The position numbers were made by a program, and so were the translations under genes. Of a DNA stretch of 64,000 bases, positions 13,315 through 22,490 are shown piece after piece; position 1 is the stretch's first letter, and every line of letters begins with the position of its first letter. The notes beneath the pieces were generated by a model. That model did not search any database and had not been told where the DNA came from. It was given only the letters and a program-made list of their open reading frames with translations. Source of the stretch: Opisthocomus hoazin (taxonomy: Eukaryota; Chordata; Aves; Opisthocomiformes; Opisthocomidae); contig NC_134420.1 in the NCBI RefSeq assembly GCF_030867145.1, positions 42,547,912 through 42,611,911 of the forward strand, written 5' to 3'.

Positions 13315-13644
13315 AGAGAAGCCTCTGACAACCTGCAGCTTCCTAATGACTGACGAGGCAGGGCTGCTGCGGCAAAGTAACACTTCCCTGGTGTGAAGAC
13401 CTCTTACTGGGAAGTTTAGTTCACTACTGTTCTCGCAATCCTAATCGTATAACCTGTAACCAAAACCCACGAAAGAAGGATACAGCACGCTAAGCAGACT
13501 AACTTCTAATCGCTACACGTTAGCACCACTACCAGCTGTTGAGGATTAACTGGAAGTTGGCTAGAGACGGACACCCAAACTGAAACCCACAAACGCGGAC
13601 AGAAGGGTGGACTGTTGAATACTTCTTCCTCTCCCTCTTCGCCT

Positions 13645-13700
13645 CCATCCATCCATCCATCCATCCATCCATCCATCCATCCATCCATCCATCCATCCAT
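13645..13700. repeat. (CCAT)14 tetranucleotide microsatellite
   Basis: Fourteen perfect CCAT units, then a degenerate CCTTCCACCC tail. It is a single-unit short tandem repeat with no spacers, so it is not a CRISPR-like array. Confidence 0.95.
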
Positions 13701-14109
13701 CCTTCCACCCACCCTCAGTCCCATTTGCCCCCCTTCAAAACGTTTGTCTGCCTCTTCCCCTCAGCAGCGCACCGCTCCGTCCCCGCTGGCCATGCCTTAG
13801 CAGCAGGGCACCAGTGTCTGCGGAGCAGCCCGCACCTTAACTGCCCGGGTCAGCTGGAGGAAGCAAGGCAAGCTTAGAGTCAAGGGGAAATGGAATTAGA
13901 GATGCGGGCTGAATGTGATGTTACTGATTGTTAAACCAAAGTGTCCCGACTCGTTTCACAGAAGCACGATGCCGTCGAAGCGTGGTTATTAAATACTCTT
14001 TCTTCACGGCTGAAAAAAACCCTCATTCATTTCTTAAGCTGTCAGTACATTTTAGCAGCTTCACCCCTTAACAGAGCCCGAGAGCACAGAGCCGCTGTAC
14101 CCGTGTGAA

Positions 14110-14690
14110 GAGGGACTGAAGGCTGGAGACGGGGGGCGGCGGGGGTCCACCGTGTCCGTGCAGCTTACAGGGGGCAGGGTCTGCCTTTCCTCCGGCCTTT
14201 AATTCAACAAAAAAGGAGAAAAGCGAGCTGCCGGAGCGCCATCTCCGCGAGCTGCAGGCTCACGGCGCTTCAGCCCGGGCGCTGCGGCTGGGCCCGGCAG
14301 CCCCGTCCAGAGCCCAGAGCCGAAGCCTCGCAGCGTGTCCCCGCCCGGGCTTCGCGGACCCCCGCGTCCCCTCCGCATCCCCAGCCGCCTTCCGCGGGGC
14401 CGGGGCCCTGCGCCTCCGCTCCGCGCACCAGCGCCTTCTCCGGAACGGCCGACGGCCCCCCCCCTCCCGCGGGGAGATCCCGCCGGGAAGCGCTGCCGTG
14501 AGGGCCCCTCTGGCCGGGCCCCGGGGGAGGGTCAGACCGGCCGCTCCCGCCGGGCTGCGCCGCACGGAGCTGCGGGGAAGCGGGCGGGAGCGGTGGCCGG
14601 GGCAGGGCCGGGGGAGACCCGGCCGGAGAGCAAGAGTCCCGCATCTCCACAGCACACGCCTCCGGTTTCATAAACGGAGTTCTCCGCGGA
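14110..14690. promoter_or_regulatory. CpG island, about 3.5-4 kb upstream of FOXG1
   Basis: This is a compact block of high G+C with frequent CpG. ORFs are open on both strands with low-complexity Pro/Arg/Gly/Ala translations, which I treat as noncoding. It is one of several islands flanking the FOXG1 promoter. Confidence 0.65.
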
Positions 14691-14699
14691 GGGGAAAAA

Positions 14700-16180
14700 A
14701 AAATAGAGGGACTCGAAAGTTGAAGTCCAGCAGAAATAATAATTGGCGTGGCTTATCTTACATATCCTTTTCTGTCCTGTAAACAGTGAATCAATCTTCA
14801 TGGTCTTAGAAAGATATGTACCACATATTGGAGGCAAAATTTCCTTTTTTGGTAGAACTGTATATCCACGGCATTAAAAAAAAATATAATATAAATCCTA
14901 AGTTTGTGCACAGAGCTTTATTCTGCGCCCGTGACAAATGACCGAGTGTTGCGCCTAGATCGTCAAACGTCTGCAGAGCGTGCTGCTTGCGCCGTTAGCC
15001 CTCTGCTCAGAAACGCGAAAAGCCAAGACGTGTATTTTCTTCCCCGCTACATTTTCACCCCCGATCAAGACGCGAAGTAAACTCTGCTTTGACCTGAGAA
15101 ACACCTCAATGCATTAAAATTTCAACAGGCAATGTCAGTGTTAGATTAAACGAGAACTCCTCCAGTTCGCTGCAGAGCTGGGATTTGAATAAAACGTTCA
15201 ATGTTAACAAACAATACACACGTTTGGCACTTTGTGTATTAAATGGATCAAAGAGATTTGATAAGGCACAATACACCATTTGTACAGACCTGATTGAGTT
15301 AATATAATATCAGCAAATTTTACAGCGAAATGAATCTGTTTCTTTTCTTTGTGTTTAAAACCAGCACAGATTACAAATTTAATGATCTGAAAATGTTTGG
15401 TATACAAAATCATGCTTATTTCAGTATTAGCAAAAACACAAGAAATTTTTCAACACAAACACCCAGCTGTGTCTATTTTAAAAGCAGTTCAATGACAGCT
15501 TGCACTTATGAGCATGCAATCAGCTAATTTCGCTTTTTTTTTCTTCTGTGTTAATCAACACTTTCCTTCCTGCATATCAGAGTACAAATAGTATAGTTAC
15601 TCCACATCAGTAAATGTTTACGTAACCTGTCCTTTCTCGAGAATCCGGTTACACCAAATCATTACATGCTAGACCGAGTAGGGAAACACACTGGGCCCAG
15701 CCACCCTAATGGGATCCTAGTGCACCATAATGACACGTATTAGTTAATGATCATCGTAATCATAACAATATGCAGGAATCTTACCTTTCCTCTTACCCCT
15801 TGCCACGGCAGAGTCAAATCGTGTCCTCCACATCGCACTCTTCCTCAAGAATTCCCATACCTTGACTTCAGTGTCGAGCAATGAAATTCTTACAAATTGA
15901 AGGGATTGTTTTTTAAACAGCATCTCTAACAACAAAACAAAACAAAAAAAAGATAAAAAATAAGCATAGTTGATCATCGACTTTCACATCTTTTTCTTTT
16001 TTTTTTTTTTGTCAGTAGCAACCTGTTATGAAATTGGATAAATAAATACGATTGCGGTAAGGTCATTCGAGGTTAATCCAATGCACAGAGTTCATGCCAC
16101 TCCCAATTGCAATTGTTTATTACCGGTCCATTGTAATTTTTGTCGTTATTTACTCTCTCTTTCTCACAGTCCCTCTCCCT
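14700..16180. promoter_or_regulatory. AT-rich noncoding block with enhancer-like motifs
   Basis: No gene is seen. The part at about 15180-15530 is high-complexity, AT-rich DNA. It contains an ATCAAAG TCF/LEF-type word at about 15248, CAGCTG E-boxes and several AATTA/TAATT homeodomain-type words. That composition is typical of conserved developmental enhancers, but motif words this short are common by chance. Treat it as a candidate only. Confidence 0.3.
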
Positions 16181-16214
16181 CCCTCCCTCCCTCACACACA
16201 CACACACACACACA
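16170..16214. repeat. (CCCT)n followed by (CA)11 microsatellite
   Basis: A short CCCT/CCTC tract runs directly into eleven CA units at 16193-16214. Confidence 0.9.
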
Positions 16215-16682
16215 AGCACACGTATAAAACGCACGTCTGCAAACCGCCGGGTTTGCCGCACCGAGCTCCAGCCGGAATTTCCCCGGGATGAACTCCTTTA
16301 GCCAGGGCCGAGCTGCCCGCGTTCTTTCCCCGGAACGGCTTTCCCAGCTGCGGGCAGCTTTCGCCTGCGGCTCCGCTCCGGGCGCGACCCGCTCGCAATC
16401 CCCGTGGCGTTTCCCCCTCCGCTCCCAGAGCAAGGGACCCGCATCGTTTATTTCGCTTTGTTTCAGTGTTGATCCCCCTTTCCCCCCCCCCCATGCCGAC
16501 GGTAAGACGCGGTGCGGGCGATGCACGCCCGGCTCCTCGGCCGCGGGGAGCCGCAAGTCGCCGGCCCGGCTCCCCGCCGCCGCACGCCCTGTCACGGGCG
16601 CGGGGCCCGACCGCTCCACCGGCCCCGGCAGAGCTAAACCCCGCTGCACCCGGCGCGGCGGGCCGGGCCGCCCAGAAAACTC

Positions 16683-16722
16683 CAGATATATACATATATG
16701 CGTATGTATATGTATATATGTA
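16683..16722. repeat. TA/TG-rich imperfect inverted repeat
   Basis: About 40 bases of alternating TA, CA and TG. The left half (from ATATATACATATAT) is roughly the reverse complement of the right half, around a GCG centre. It is a cruciform-prone simple repeat inside the CpG island, about 0.9 kb upstream of the core promoter. Confidence 0.8.
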
Positions 16723-17559
16723 TCACCAGTGATCAATATTATGATTTATTTGTTACACCTGGACAAGCGGCCTGCGCTTTTCGGGCTGAAACCACCCGGC
16801 AGCGCAAAGGAGAAGGACCCCGGCGCCCCCCTTCCCCCCCTCCCCCCGGCCCCGCGGGAGAAACGGCGGGCGGGCCGGGAAGCGCGAAGCCCGGCCACCG
16901 GAGACGCGGCGAGAGCGCGGAGTCGGGCGAGGGGAGCGGGCTCGCTCGTTTCGGCGCCCGCCTGCCCGCACTCCGCGGCAGGCACGGGCCGGAGGAGCCC
17001 GCCCTCCCGGCAGGCCGCGGGGAGCCGCCGCCGGACCCCGCGCCCGTGGCGGCCCGAGGCCCGCTCCGCCGTCCGCGTTCCCTCCAGCTGGTTATTGTTA
17101 TTTTTTTTCTCTCTCTCGGTAAAATAATAAACAGAGACAACCGACACCGGGGCCTAGGAAAAATAAACTCGCCGCCGAGCGACTTCGGCGGGATCCGCAA
17201 AGTAGTACCTCCGCCGCCGCGCCGCGGCTTCCTCACCCGCCCGGCCTCGAACCCCGCCTTCCTCCGCCGCCGGAGGAGGGGACAAAGAGGAACGGGGCAA
17301 CTTCAGTCCACCGGAGGAACTACGGCGCAGGAGAACCGGCGGGGCCCACAGCCGTGGGACGGGCTCGATTTGTTCGGCGTGAGGGGATTTGTGCTCGGAG
17401 AGACGGTGGGGGGGAACCGGGGGGGGCAGTTGGGGGGGGGGGTAGGCTGAGGGGAGCGCGCTCCCCGCGCGGTGATGCGCCCCTGCGCCCGTATCCCTGC
17501 GCCGCGGGGGGCGGGCCGGCGGACGGGCGGGCGCGCGCAGGGAGAGGCGGACCGCGGCG

Positions 17560-17660
17560 CCGCCATTGGCCGGCGGGCGGGCGGACGCTCGGGCACGCCG
17601 CCGTCCCTGATTGGGCGGGCGCTGGGAAAGGTTAAACCAAAAAATTTTTTACAGCGGCGG
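17560..17660 (+). promoter_or_regulatory. Probable FOXG1 core promoter (CCAAT/GC-box, TATA-less)
   Basis: Two inverted CCAAT boxes (ATTGG at 17565-17569 and 17610-17614) lie 45 bp apart. The second overlaps a GC box (GGGCGGG, 17613-17619), and GGCGGGCGG words surround the first. This is a typical NF-Y plus Sp1 arrangement. There is no canonical TATA box; an A/T-only block at about 17639-17650 could partly substitute. The start site is probably just downstream, at about 17.65-17.7 kb, which would give a 5'UTR of about 0.5 kb. The exact start is inferred and not visible. Confidence 0.65.
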
Positions 17661-17674
17661 AGCGTGCCTGCAGC

Positions 17675-18168
17675 TCTGAAATTAATTGCGGGCAGGGCGG
17701 TCCGGGCAGCCCGGCTCCGCTCGCTCCGCGCCGACCCGCCGCTGCTGCCGCCGCTCCGTCCTCCCCCCGCTCCGCCGCGCCGGGCGAAGCAGCCACCATG
17801 AAGTAGACTTTTTTTTTTTTTTTTTTCCCCGCGGTGTGTGTTTGTGTGTTGGGGTTTTTTGTTTTTTTTCCCCCCCCCCCCCTCCCCTCCGTTGTCGTTG
17901 CTGTCGGGTTTTCAGAGGGTTTTCCCCCCCTTTTTTCCTCTCCTCTTTTTTTTTTTTTTTTTTTCTCCTCCGCTCTGACTCGGTTTGAGTTTATCTGATT
18001 GGTGGTGATTATTATTGCTATTATTTCCTCCCCCCCCCCACCCCGGCGGTTCCTGCCCTTGCTACATGACTTGCCAGAGCTTGAGACTGCGGTCCGACTG
18101 CGCTGCCGCCGCCGCCCCCCGCGCTGCTCCCCCGGCCGCCGCCGCCTTCCCCCTCCGCGCAGTGTGTG
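17675..18168 (+). other. FOXG1 5' untranslated region (start approximate)
   Basis: This leader lies between the promoter motifs and the FOXG1 ATG. It contains two upstream ATGs, annotated separately, and an unusual string of homopolymers: T18 (17809-17826), C13 (17870-17882), T19 (17946-17964) and C10 (18030-18039). The + strand between about 17805 and 18035 is therefore strongly pyrimidine-rich. No acceptor or donor pair demands an intron, and FOXG1 is generally a single-exon gene, so I treat the leader as continuous with the CDS. Confidence 0.6.
17798..17806 (+). other. Two-codon upstream ORF (Met-Lys-stop) in FOXG1 5'UTR
   Basis: The ATG at 17798 is preceded by GCCACC, a full Kozak match at -6 to -1 with A at -3, and is followed by AAG and then TAG. 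The stop is 362 nt before the FOXG1 ATG, enough spacing for reinitiation. If transcription starts upstream of 17798, as the promoter motifs suggest, scanning ribosomes should initiate here efficiently, and the element would act as a constitutive or regulated brake on FOXG1 translation. The sequence is certain; the function is inferred. Confidence 0.6.
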
Positions 18169-18188
18169 ATGTTGGACATGGGAGATAG
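18066..18188 (+). other. Overlapping upstream ORF, 40 codons, in FOXG1 leader
   Basis: The ATG at 18066 has a weak context (T at -3, A at +4). It opens a 40-codon frame ending at TAG 18186-18188, which overlaps the start of the FOXG1 CDS by 20 nt in another frame. The predicted peptide is Ala/Pro-rich from GCC repeats and resembles no known protein, so any effect would come from the act of translation. These two are the only ATGs I find between about 17640 and the FOXG1 start. Confidence 0.5.
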
Positions 18189-19557
18189 GAAGGAAGCGAA
18201 AATGCTGCCGAAATCCTCCTTTAGCATAAACAGCCTGGTGCCCGAAGCCGTCCAGAGCGACAACAACCACAGCAGCCACAGCCACCACAACAGCCACCAC
18301 CCCCACCACCATCACCACCACCACCACCACCACCACCACCCGCCGCCGCCGCAGCAGCCCCAGCGAGCCGCCGCGGCCGAGGAGGAGGACGAGGAGAAGG
18401 GGCAGCTCCTCCTGCCGCCCCCCGCCGCCGCCGCCGCCGCCGCCGCCTCCGGCGCCCTGGAGGTGGCTAAGGCGGAGATACTGGCCGGCAAAGGCGACTC
18501 GGGAGCGGCGGCGGCGGCGGAGCTGGAGGAGAAGGAGAAGGCGGCGGAGGAGAAGAAGGGGGCGGCCGAGGGGGCCAAGGACGGGGAGAGCGGGAAGGAG
18601 GGGGAGAAGAAGAACGGCAAGTACGAGAAGCCGCCGTTCAGCTACAACGCGCTCATCATGATGGCCATCCGGCAGAGCCCCGAGAAGCGCCTGACGCTCA
18701 ACGGCATCTACGAGTTCATCATGAAGAACTTCCCCTATTACCGGGAAAACAAGCAGGGCTGGCAGAACTCCATCCGCCACAACCTCTCCCTCAATAAGTG
18801 CTTCGTCAAGGTGCCCCGCCACTACGACGACCCGGGCAAAGGGAACTACTGGATGCTGGACCCCTCCAGCGACGACGTCTTCATCGGGGGCACCACTGGC
18901 AAGCTCCGCCGGCGCTCCACCACTTCGCGGGCCAAGCTGGCCTTCAAGCGGGGTGCCCGGCTCACCTCCACCGGACTGACGTTCATGGACAGGGCGGGAT
19001 CCTTGTACTGGCCCATGTCCCCCTTCCTCTCCCTGCACCACCCCCGGGCCAGCAGCACTTTGAGTTACAACGGGACCACCTCCGCCTACCCCAGCCACCC
19101 CATGCCCTACAGCTCGGTGTTGACTCAGAACTCCTTGGGGAACAACCACTCCTTTTCCACGTCGAATGGGTTAAGTGTCGATAGACTAGTCAACGGAGAG
19201 ATACCTTACGCCACCCATCACCTCACAGCGGCGGCCCTGGCTGCCTCGGTGCCCTGCGGCTTGTCCGTCCCCTGCTCCGGCACCTACTCCCTAAACCCCT
19301 GCTCCGTGAACCTCCTGGCAGGACAGACCAGTTACTTTTTCCCCCATGTTCCTCACCCTTCAATGACTTCTCAAAGCAGCACTTCAATGACGGCCAGGGC
19401 AGCCTCCTCCTCCACGTCGCCGCAGGCGCCCTCCACGCTCCCCTGTGAGTCCTTAAGACCTTCTTTGCCGAGTTTTACAACGGGACTCTCCGGAGGACTT
19501 TCTGATTATTTCACACATCAAAATCAGGGGTCTTCTTCAAACCCTTTAATACATTAA
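18169..19557 (+). CDS. FOXG1: Forkhead box protein G1 (brain factor 1), complete single-exon CDS
   Basis: FOXG1 is a nuclear DNA-binding repressor that drives telencephalon growth and patterning. The 462-residue protein starts MLDMGDRKE, the usual vertebrate start, so ATG 18169 is chosen over the GTG codon just before it. In order it has FSINSLVPE (18-26, an eh1-like motif); a His-rich stretch with 12 consecutive His (46-57); Pro/Gln and Ala tracts (Ala 86-93); an acidic/Lys-rich linker; and the forkhead domain at about 154-248, with its recognition helix around W198-QNSIRHNLS. The Groucho/TLE-binding segment [11 protein letters not shown] is at 280-290. The region matching the mammalian KDM5B (JARID1B)-binding segment lies at about 356-379. 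The protein ends SSSNPLIH. From the forkhead domain onward it is almost identical to mammalian FOXG1. It is about 27 residues shorter than human (489), all in the N-terminal low-complexity region. Codons there are extremely GC-rich. No frameshift or internal stop is present. Confidence 0.99.
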   Translation: MLDMGDRKEAKMLPKSSFSINSLVPEAVQSDNNHSSHSHHNSHHPHHHHHHHHHHHHPPPPQQPQRAAAAEEEDEEKGQLLLPPPAAAAAAAASGALEVAKAEILAGKGDSGAAAAAELEEKEKAAEEKKGAAEGAKDGESGKEGEKKNGKYEKPPFSYNALIMMAIRQSPEKRLTLNGIYEFIMKNFPYYRENKQGWQNSIRHNLSLNKCFVKVPRHYDDPGKGNYWMLDPSSDDVFIGGTTGKLRRRSTTSRAKLAFKRGARLTSTGLTFMDRAGSLYWPMSPFLSLHHPRASSTLSYNGTTSAYPSHPMPYSSVLTQNSLGNNHSFSTSNGLSVDRLVNGEIPYATHHLTAAALAASVPCGLSVPCSGTYSLNPCSVNLLAGQTSYFFPHVPHPSMTSQSSTSMTARAASSSTSPQAPSTLPCESLRPSLPSFTTGLSGGLSDYFTHQNQGSSSNPLIH

Positions 19558-20170
19558 CATCCATGGGATCAGACTGTAAGTGAACATTTTACACACATTT
19601 GCGTTGTAAATGATAATTAAAAGAGAGAGAGAGAGAGAGAAAAAAAAAAAAGCAAAACAAAAAAGTCCAGGTATTTTTTATTAAGTCCCCCATTTTCTGT
19701 ACGTTTGTTCAGTCTTTAGGGTTGTTTATTATTCCACCAAGGTGAGGAGTGTCAGCGAGGTGCAATGTGGGGAGATTACATTGTAGACTACGAAGTTTGG
19801 AAGACGAAATTATATTAGAATGTGTATCTAAATAGTGACTGCTTTTGCGATTTTTTATTCAGATACGATAAGTCTATCACTAAAAGCCGCCAGATTCTCC
19901 ATGTTTGCAGTATTATAAGTTATCATGGATATGTCGGTGGGTGCAGACCTTGAAAGGAAAAAAACAAACCCACCACAAAAAACAAACCACCACTAAATTT
20001 ATGAAAGCTATAAAAAAACTTAAAACGTAATTCGTATTTAAGCAGAATTAATACTGAAAGATGCCCAAGAACTACGTTTTGGCCATTTATTTTTTTATCC
20101 TTTTCTTTACTGAACTGCTTTTTCGGTTTCCTTTTTTTGTTTGTTCGTTTGCTTGTTTGTTTACTTTTAG

Positions 20171-20178
20171 ACCAAAGA
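20171..20178 (+). promoter_or_regulatory. miR-9-5p 8-mer target site in FOXG1 3'UTR
   Basis: ACCAAAGA is the exact complement of miR-9-5p nucleotides 2-8 plus the A opposite position 1. It lies about 610 nt after the stop codon in AU-rich surroundings. miR-9 is known to repress Foxg1 in mouse medial pallium. I did not see a second ACCAAAG in the 3'UTR. Confidence 0.65.
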
Positions 20179-20552
20179 TTGGGTTTTAAAAAATGCACTC
20201 AGTGTACGGAGTAATTTAAAAAAAAAAAAACAGCAACATTATTTCAGTTTGCAGCACTGCCCGTTCAAATGAATCAGAAGGGGACAAAATTACTGATTGC
20301 CTTCAGTTTGTGTTGTGTATATTTTGATGTATGTGGTCACTAACAGGTCACCTTTATTTTTTTTCTAAATGTAGTGAAATGTTAATACCTATTGTACTTA
20401 TAGGTAAACCTTGCAAATATGTAACCTGTGTTGCGCAGATGCCGCATAAATTTGAGTGATTGTTAATGTCGTCTTAAAATTTCTTGATTGTGATACTGTG
20501 GTCATATGCCCGTGTTTGTCACTTACAAAAATGTTTACTATGAACACACAGA

Positions 20553-20558
20553 AATAAA
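20553..20558 (+). terminator. FOXG1 polyadenylation signal AATAAA
   Basis: This is the first canonical AATAAA after the stop codon, about 1 kb downstream. It is followed by an A run and then a T/GT-rich stretch at 20596-20612 that can act as the downstream element. A second AATAAA at 21072-21077 could serve a longer isoform. Confidence 0.7.
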
Positions 20559-20579
20559 AAAAAAAAAAATAGGCTAAAT

Positions 20580-21230
20580 TCATATATACTCGATAGTTTT
20601 TTTGTCTCTTTTATTAACTAAAATTAATATGCCGGAGGCTTTAAATATGCAGGGAGATCAGAGAGCTGCTTATTACAGCAGTCCACCATTTTTCACACAC
20701 TCCTTCCCCCCCACCCCCCCACCCCCGTCATATTGTCTTTAACAGCACTATTTTCAAATGTAAAGGATCAGGGTATGTAATTAAACACCACGGCCACTAT
20801 TTGCGATATCTGTTTTGGGGCAGAACTCTAATCAAGTCTGCTTAAGAATTGTTAGTACGAGGTAAGGTGTCTTGCTAAAAGCTCTGCCTTACGCTGAAAA
20901 TGTTTAAAATCGCGTACATCTATTCTATATACATGTATATGCATACATGTAAATTTAAGTATTTACGCACACTCTTGAAAAAAAAAAAAAGTTGTGTTTT
21001 TTTTTTTTTTTTAATCTATCACATGTTGTTCTTGCAATCTCTGAAATGCATTCAAAGAGTTATTCCTCTGAAATAAAATAGTTTGGACTCTATGGTAACT
21101 GGAGATCTGTTTAACCACGGGCGTGTATGTGTGCGTATATGCATATACATATTAGCTTTCTTATAATCATTTGATCAAATTTAGCAAGCTGTGGTACGTT
21201 TGGGTGCAGAGCGCAGTCCCTCTCTTTAAG
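20580..21230. other. Noncoding DNA just downstream of FOXG1
   Basis: AT-rich, with homopolymer A and T runs near 20980-21012 and a TATACATGTATA palindrome near 20930. No gene was found. Confidence 0.6.
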
Positions 21231-21620
21231 GAGCGCAGTTCCGGGAGCGTCTGTACTGGATGTGCTTATAGACTTGTAGCGCTGCAAACACTTTGGCCGG
21301 GAGTCCGGTGGAAGCGGCGGCAGTTTCCAGCCGGACCCGTGCCCGGTGCCGCTCCGGGCGGGGCGAGGTGCAGGCGCGGCGCGGTGCGGCGAGGCAGCGG
21401 GCGTCACGTGACGCCCTGCCGTGCATACCGATGTGTAAACGGGATTTTGGGGGGAGGGACACCCCCCTCTCCAACACCCCAAAGCTGTGTGGATGCACTC
21501 GGAGGGTCGAGGCGGGCTTGATCGGGCGCGCTGCCCGCCGGCGGCGGGGCTCGCCGCAACCCGCTGACCCCCGCAACAGCCCGCGAGTCCAATCCCTCGC
21601 CCGGGGAACCATCCCGCTAG
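21230..21620. promoter_or_regulatory. CpG island 1.7-2.1 kb downstream of FOXG1
   Basis: A short island with dense CpG, distinct from its AT-rich flanks. It carries a perfect 18-bp CACGTG palindrome, listed separately. In human, a long noncoding RNA (LINC01551, formerly C14orf23) starts a few kilobases downstream of FOXG1 in the same direction. This island or the one at 25.6 kb could be the equivalent promoter, but no exon can be identified. Confidence 0.55.
21399..21416. promoter_or_regulatory. 18-bp perfect palindrome with GTCACGTGAC E-box
   Basis: GGGCGTCACGTGACGCCC reads the same on both strands. Its core is the extended E-box bound by USF and MITF/TFE-family bHLH-zip factors, and it also contains two TGACG CRE half-sites. 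Its position in a CpG island fits a promoter-proximal factor site. The binding factor is inferred. Confidence 0.65.
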
Positions 21621-22490
21621 TTTTACAGCCCGATTGTACCACTGATTTTAAGCAGCACTTAATCCTAAAAAGAATTGGTTCCTTGATGAGTTTAGGGAAG
21701 CCTGTAAAAGCCCGCAACTCTTGAAAATAATTAGAAAACTTGTGCGAAGGGTTTAGGAACTAATTGGATCCCGCGGTGAGTCCGCGGAGGACAAGTTGTT
21801 CATTTGTTGCGTTTGTGCAGCCTCCACTGAGCTCTGCAGCAGGGCAATAAGCCGGCAGCTGCTCACAATAGGCCCAATGAAAAATAATCTCCAGCTCGGA
21901 GATGTTATCGCAAACACTTTCAGGAGCTGGTCTTAGAAAAACAGAAAAGACCAAGAAAAAGAAAAAGGGGGGGGGGGGGGGGGGGGGGGAAGGCCGGGGG
22001 GTGAATAAGGAAGCAATAGCAAATCTGAATTCTTGCAATATTTGTCTTGATGAAAGAATAACGGGAGGGCGGGGAAATCTTCCGAAAAAAAGTAATAAAT
22101 AAACAGATGCAAGCAGATCTGCAGGAAACAGAGAGGAGTGAAAGGTTATGGATGAGAGATGGGACACCCAGCTCTGCACTAGGTGGGGGAGAAGGAGAGA
22201 AATCTCTGATATTCTTGGCTTTCACTCTCACTTCTGCAATTCGAAATTAATCATCGCTATGAGAAAAAGGTTGCTTTGTTTGGGGATGAAGAGATGATAC
22301 CACCGCTTGGAAGCGCCCACCCTCCCCCATATTCTTTCCTCTATTGTAATTTTAAAAAGTGATCGCGGACAAACTAGAAAACAAAACTCATTTGCAACCA
22401 ACCTACCGGAAATAATAAAATGAAATAGGTGTGATTTAAACTCTCGAAGCCTCGAGACCCCGTTCTGGATACTTGTGCCTAAGCAAGTTG
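21620..22490. other. Noncoding DNA with G23 run
   Basis: No gene is seen. Composition is mixed. A G23 homopolymer (21967-21989) is preceded by an A-rich GAAAAAGAAAAA stretch, and the remainder is ordinary noncoding sequence. Confidence 0.6.
21967..21989 (+). repeat. G23 homopolymer
   Basis: Twenty-three consecutive G residues on the + strand, directly after an A-rich purine stretch, forming a continuous A-to-G homopurine tract of about 40 bases. Confidence 0.85.

Larger units (their letters stand above)
11530..14105. other. Noncoding interval, 11.5-14.1 kb
   Basis: No gene is visible. The interval is mixed in composition, with a moderately CpG-rich patch at about 12400-12570 and several simple repeats (G21, TG-rich, CCAT), listed separately. 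Confidence 0.6.
16250..17790. promoter_or_regulatory. FOXG1 promoter CpG island
   Basis: G+C and CpG are very high from about 16250, broken by a TA/TG-rich patch near 16685-16750 and an AT-rich patch near 17090-17160. CpG density continues through the 5'UTR into the coding region to about 18900. This is the main CpG island of the gene, as expected for a developmental transcription factor. Open frames on both strands are side effects of base composition. Confidence 0.8.
19558..20575 (+). other. FOXG1 3' untranslated region (end approximate)
   Basis: This is AT-rich, high-complexity sequence from the TAA stop to just past the first AATAAA. It includes a GA-repeat followed by an A run (19623-19651), a miR-9 seed match and several T-rich stretches. 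A length of about 1 kb is in keeping with FOXG1 transcripts. The cleavage site is inferred. Confidence 0.75.

Noticed and set aside
13645-13700. CCAT array as a CRISPR or satellite array
   Set aside because: It is a single tetranucleotide microsatellite with no spacers, in a vertebrate genome.
16288-17127. 279-codon plus-strand ORF just upstream of FOXG1
   Set aside because: Low-complexity translation within the promoter CpG island, crossing a TA-rich simple repeat; not protein-like.
18166-18168. GTG as a possible FOXG1 start one codon upstream
   Set aside because: The vertebrate FOXG1 N-terminus is MLDMGDRKE, which begins at the ATG at 18169. A non-AUG start is not needed.
17632-19149. 505-codon minus-strand ORF over the FOXG1 promoter and CDS
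   Set aside because: It is the antisense shadow of FOXG1 and its CpG island. The translation is low-complexity (Val, Gly and Arg runs from antisense His, Ala and Glu repeats) with no domain.
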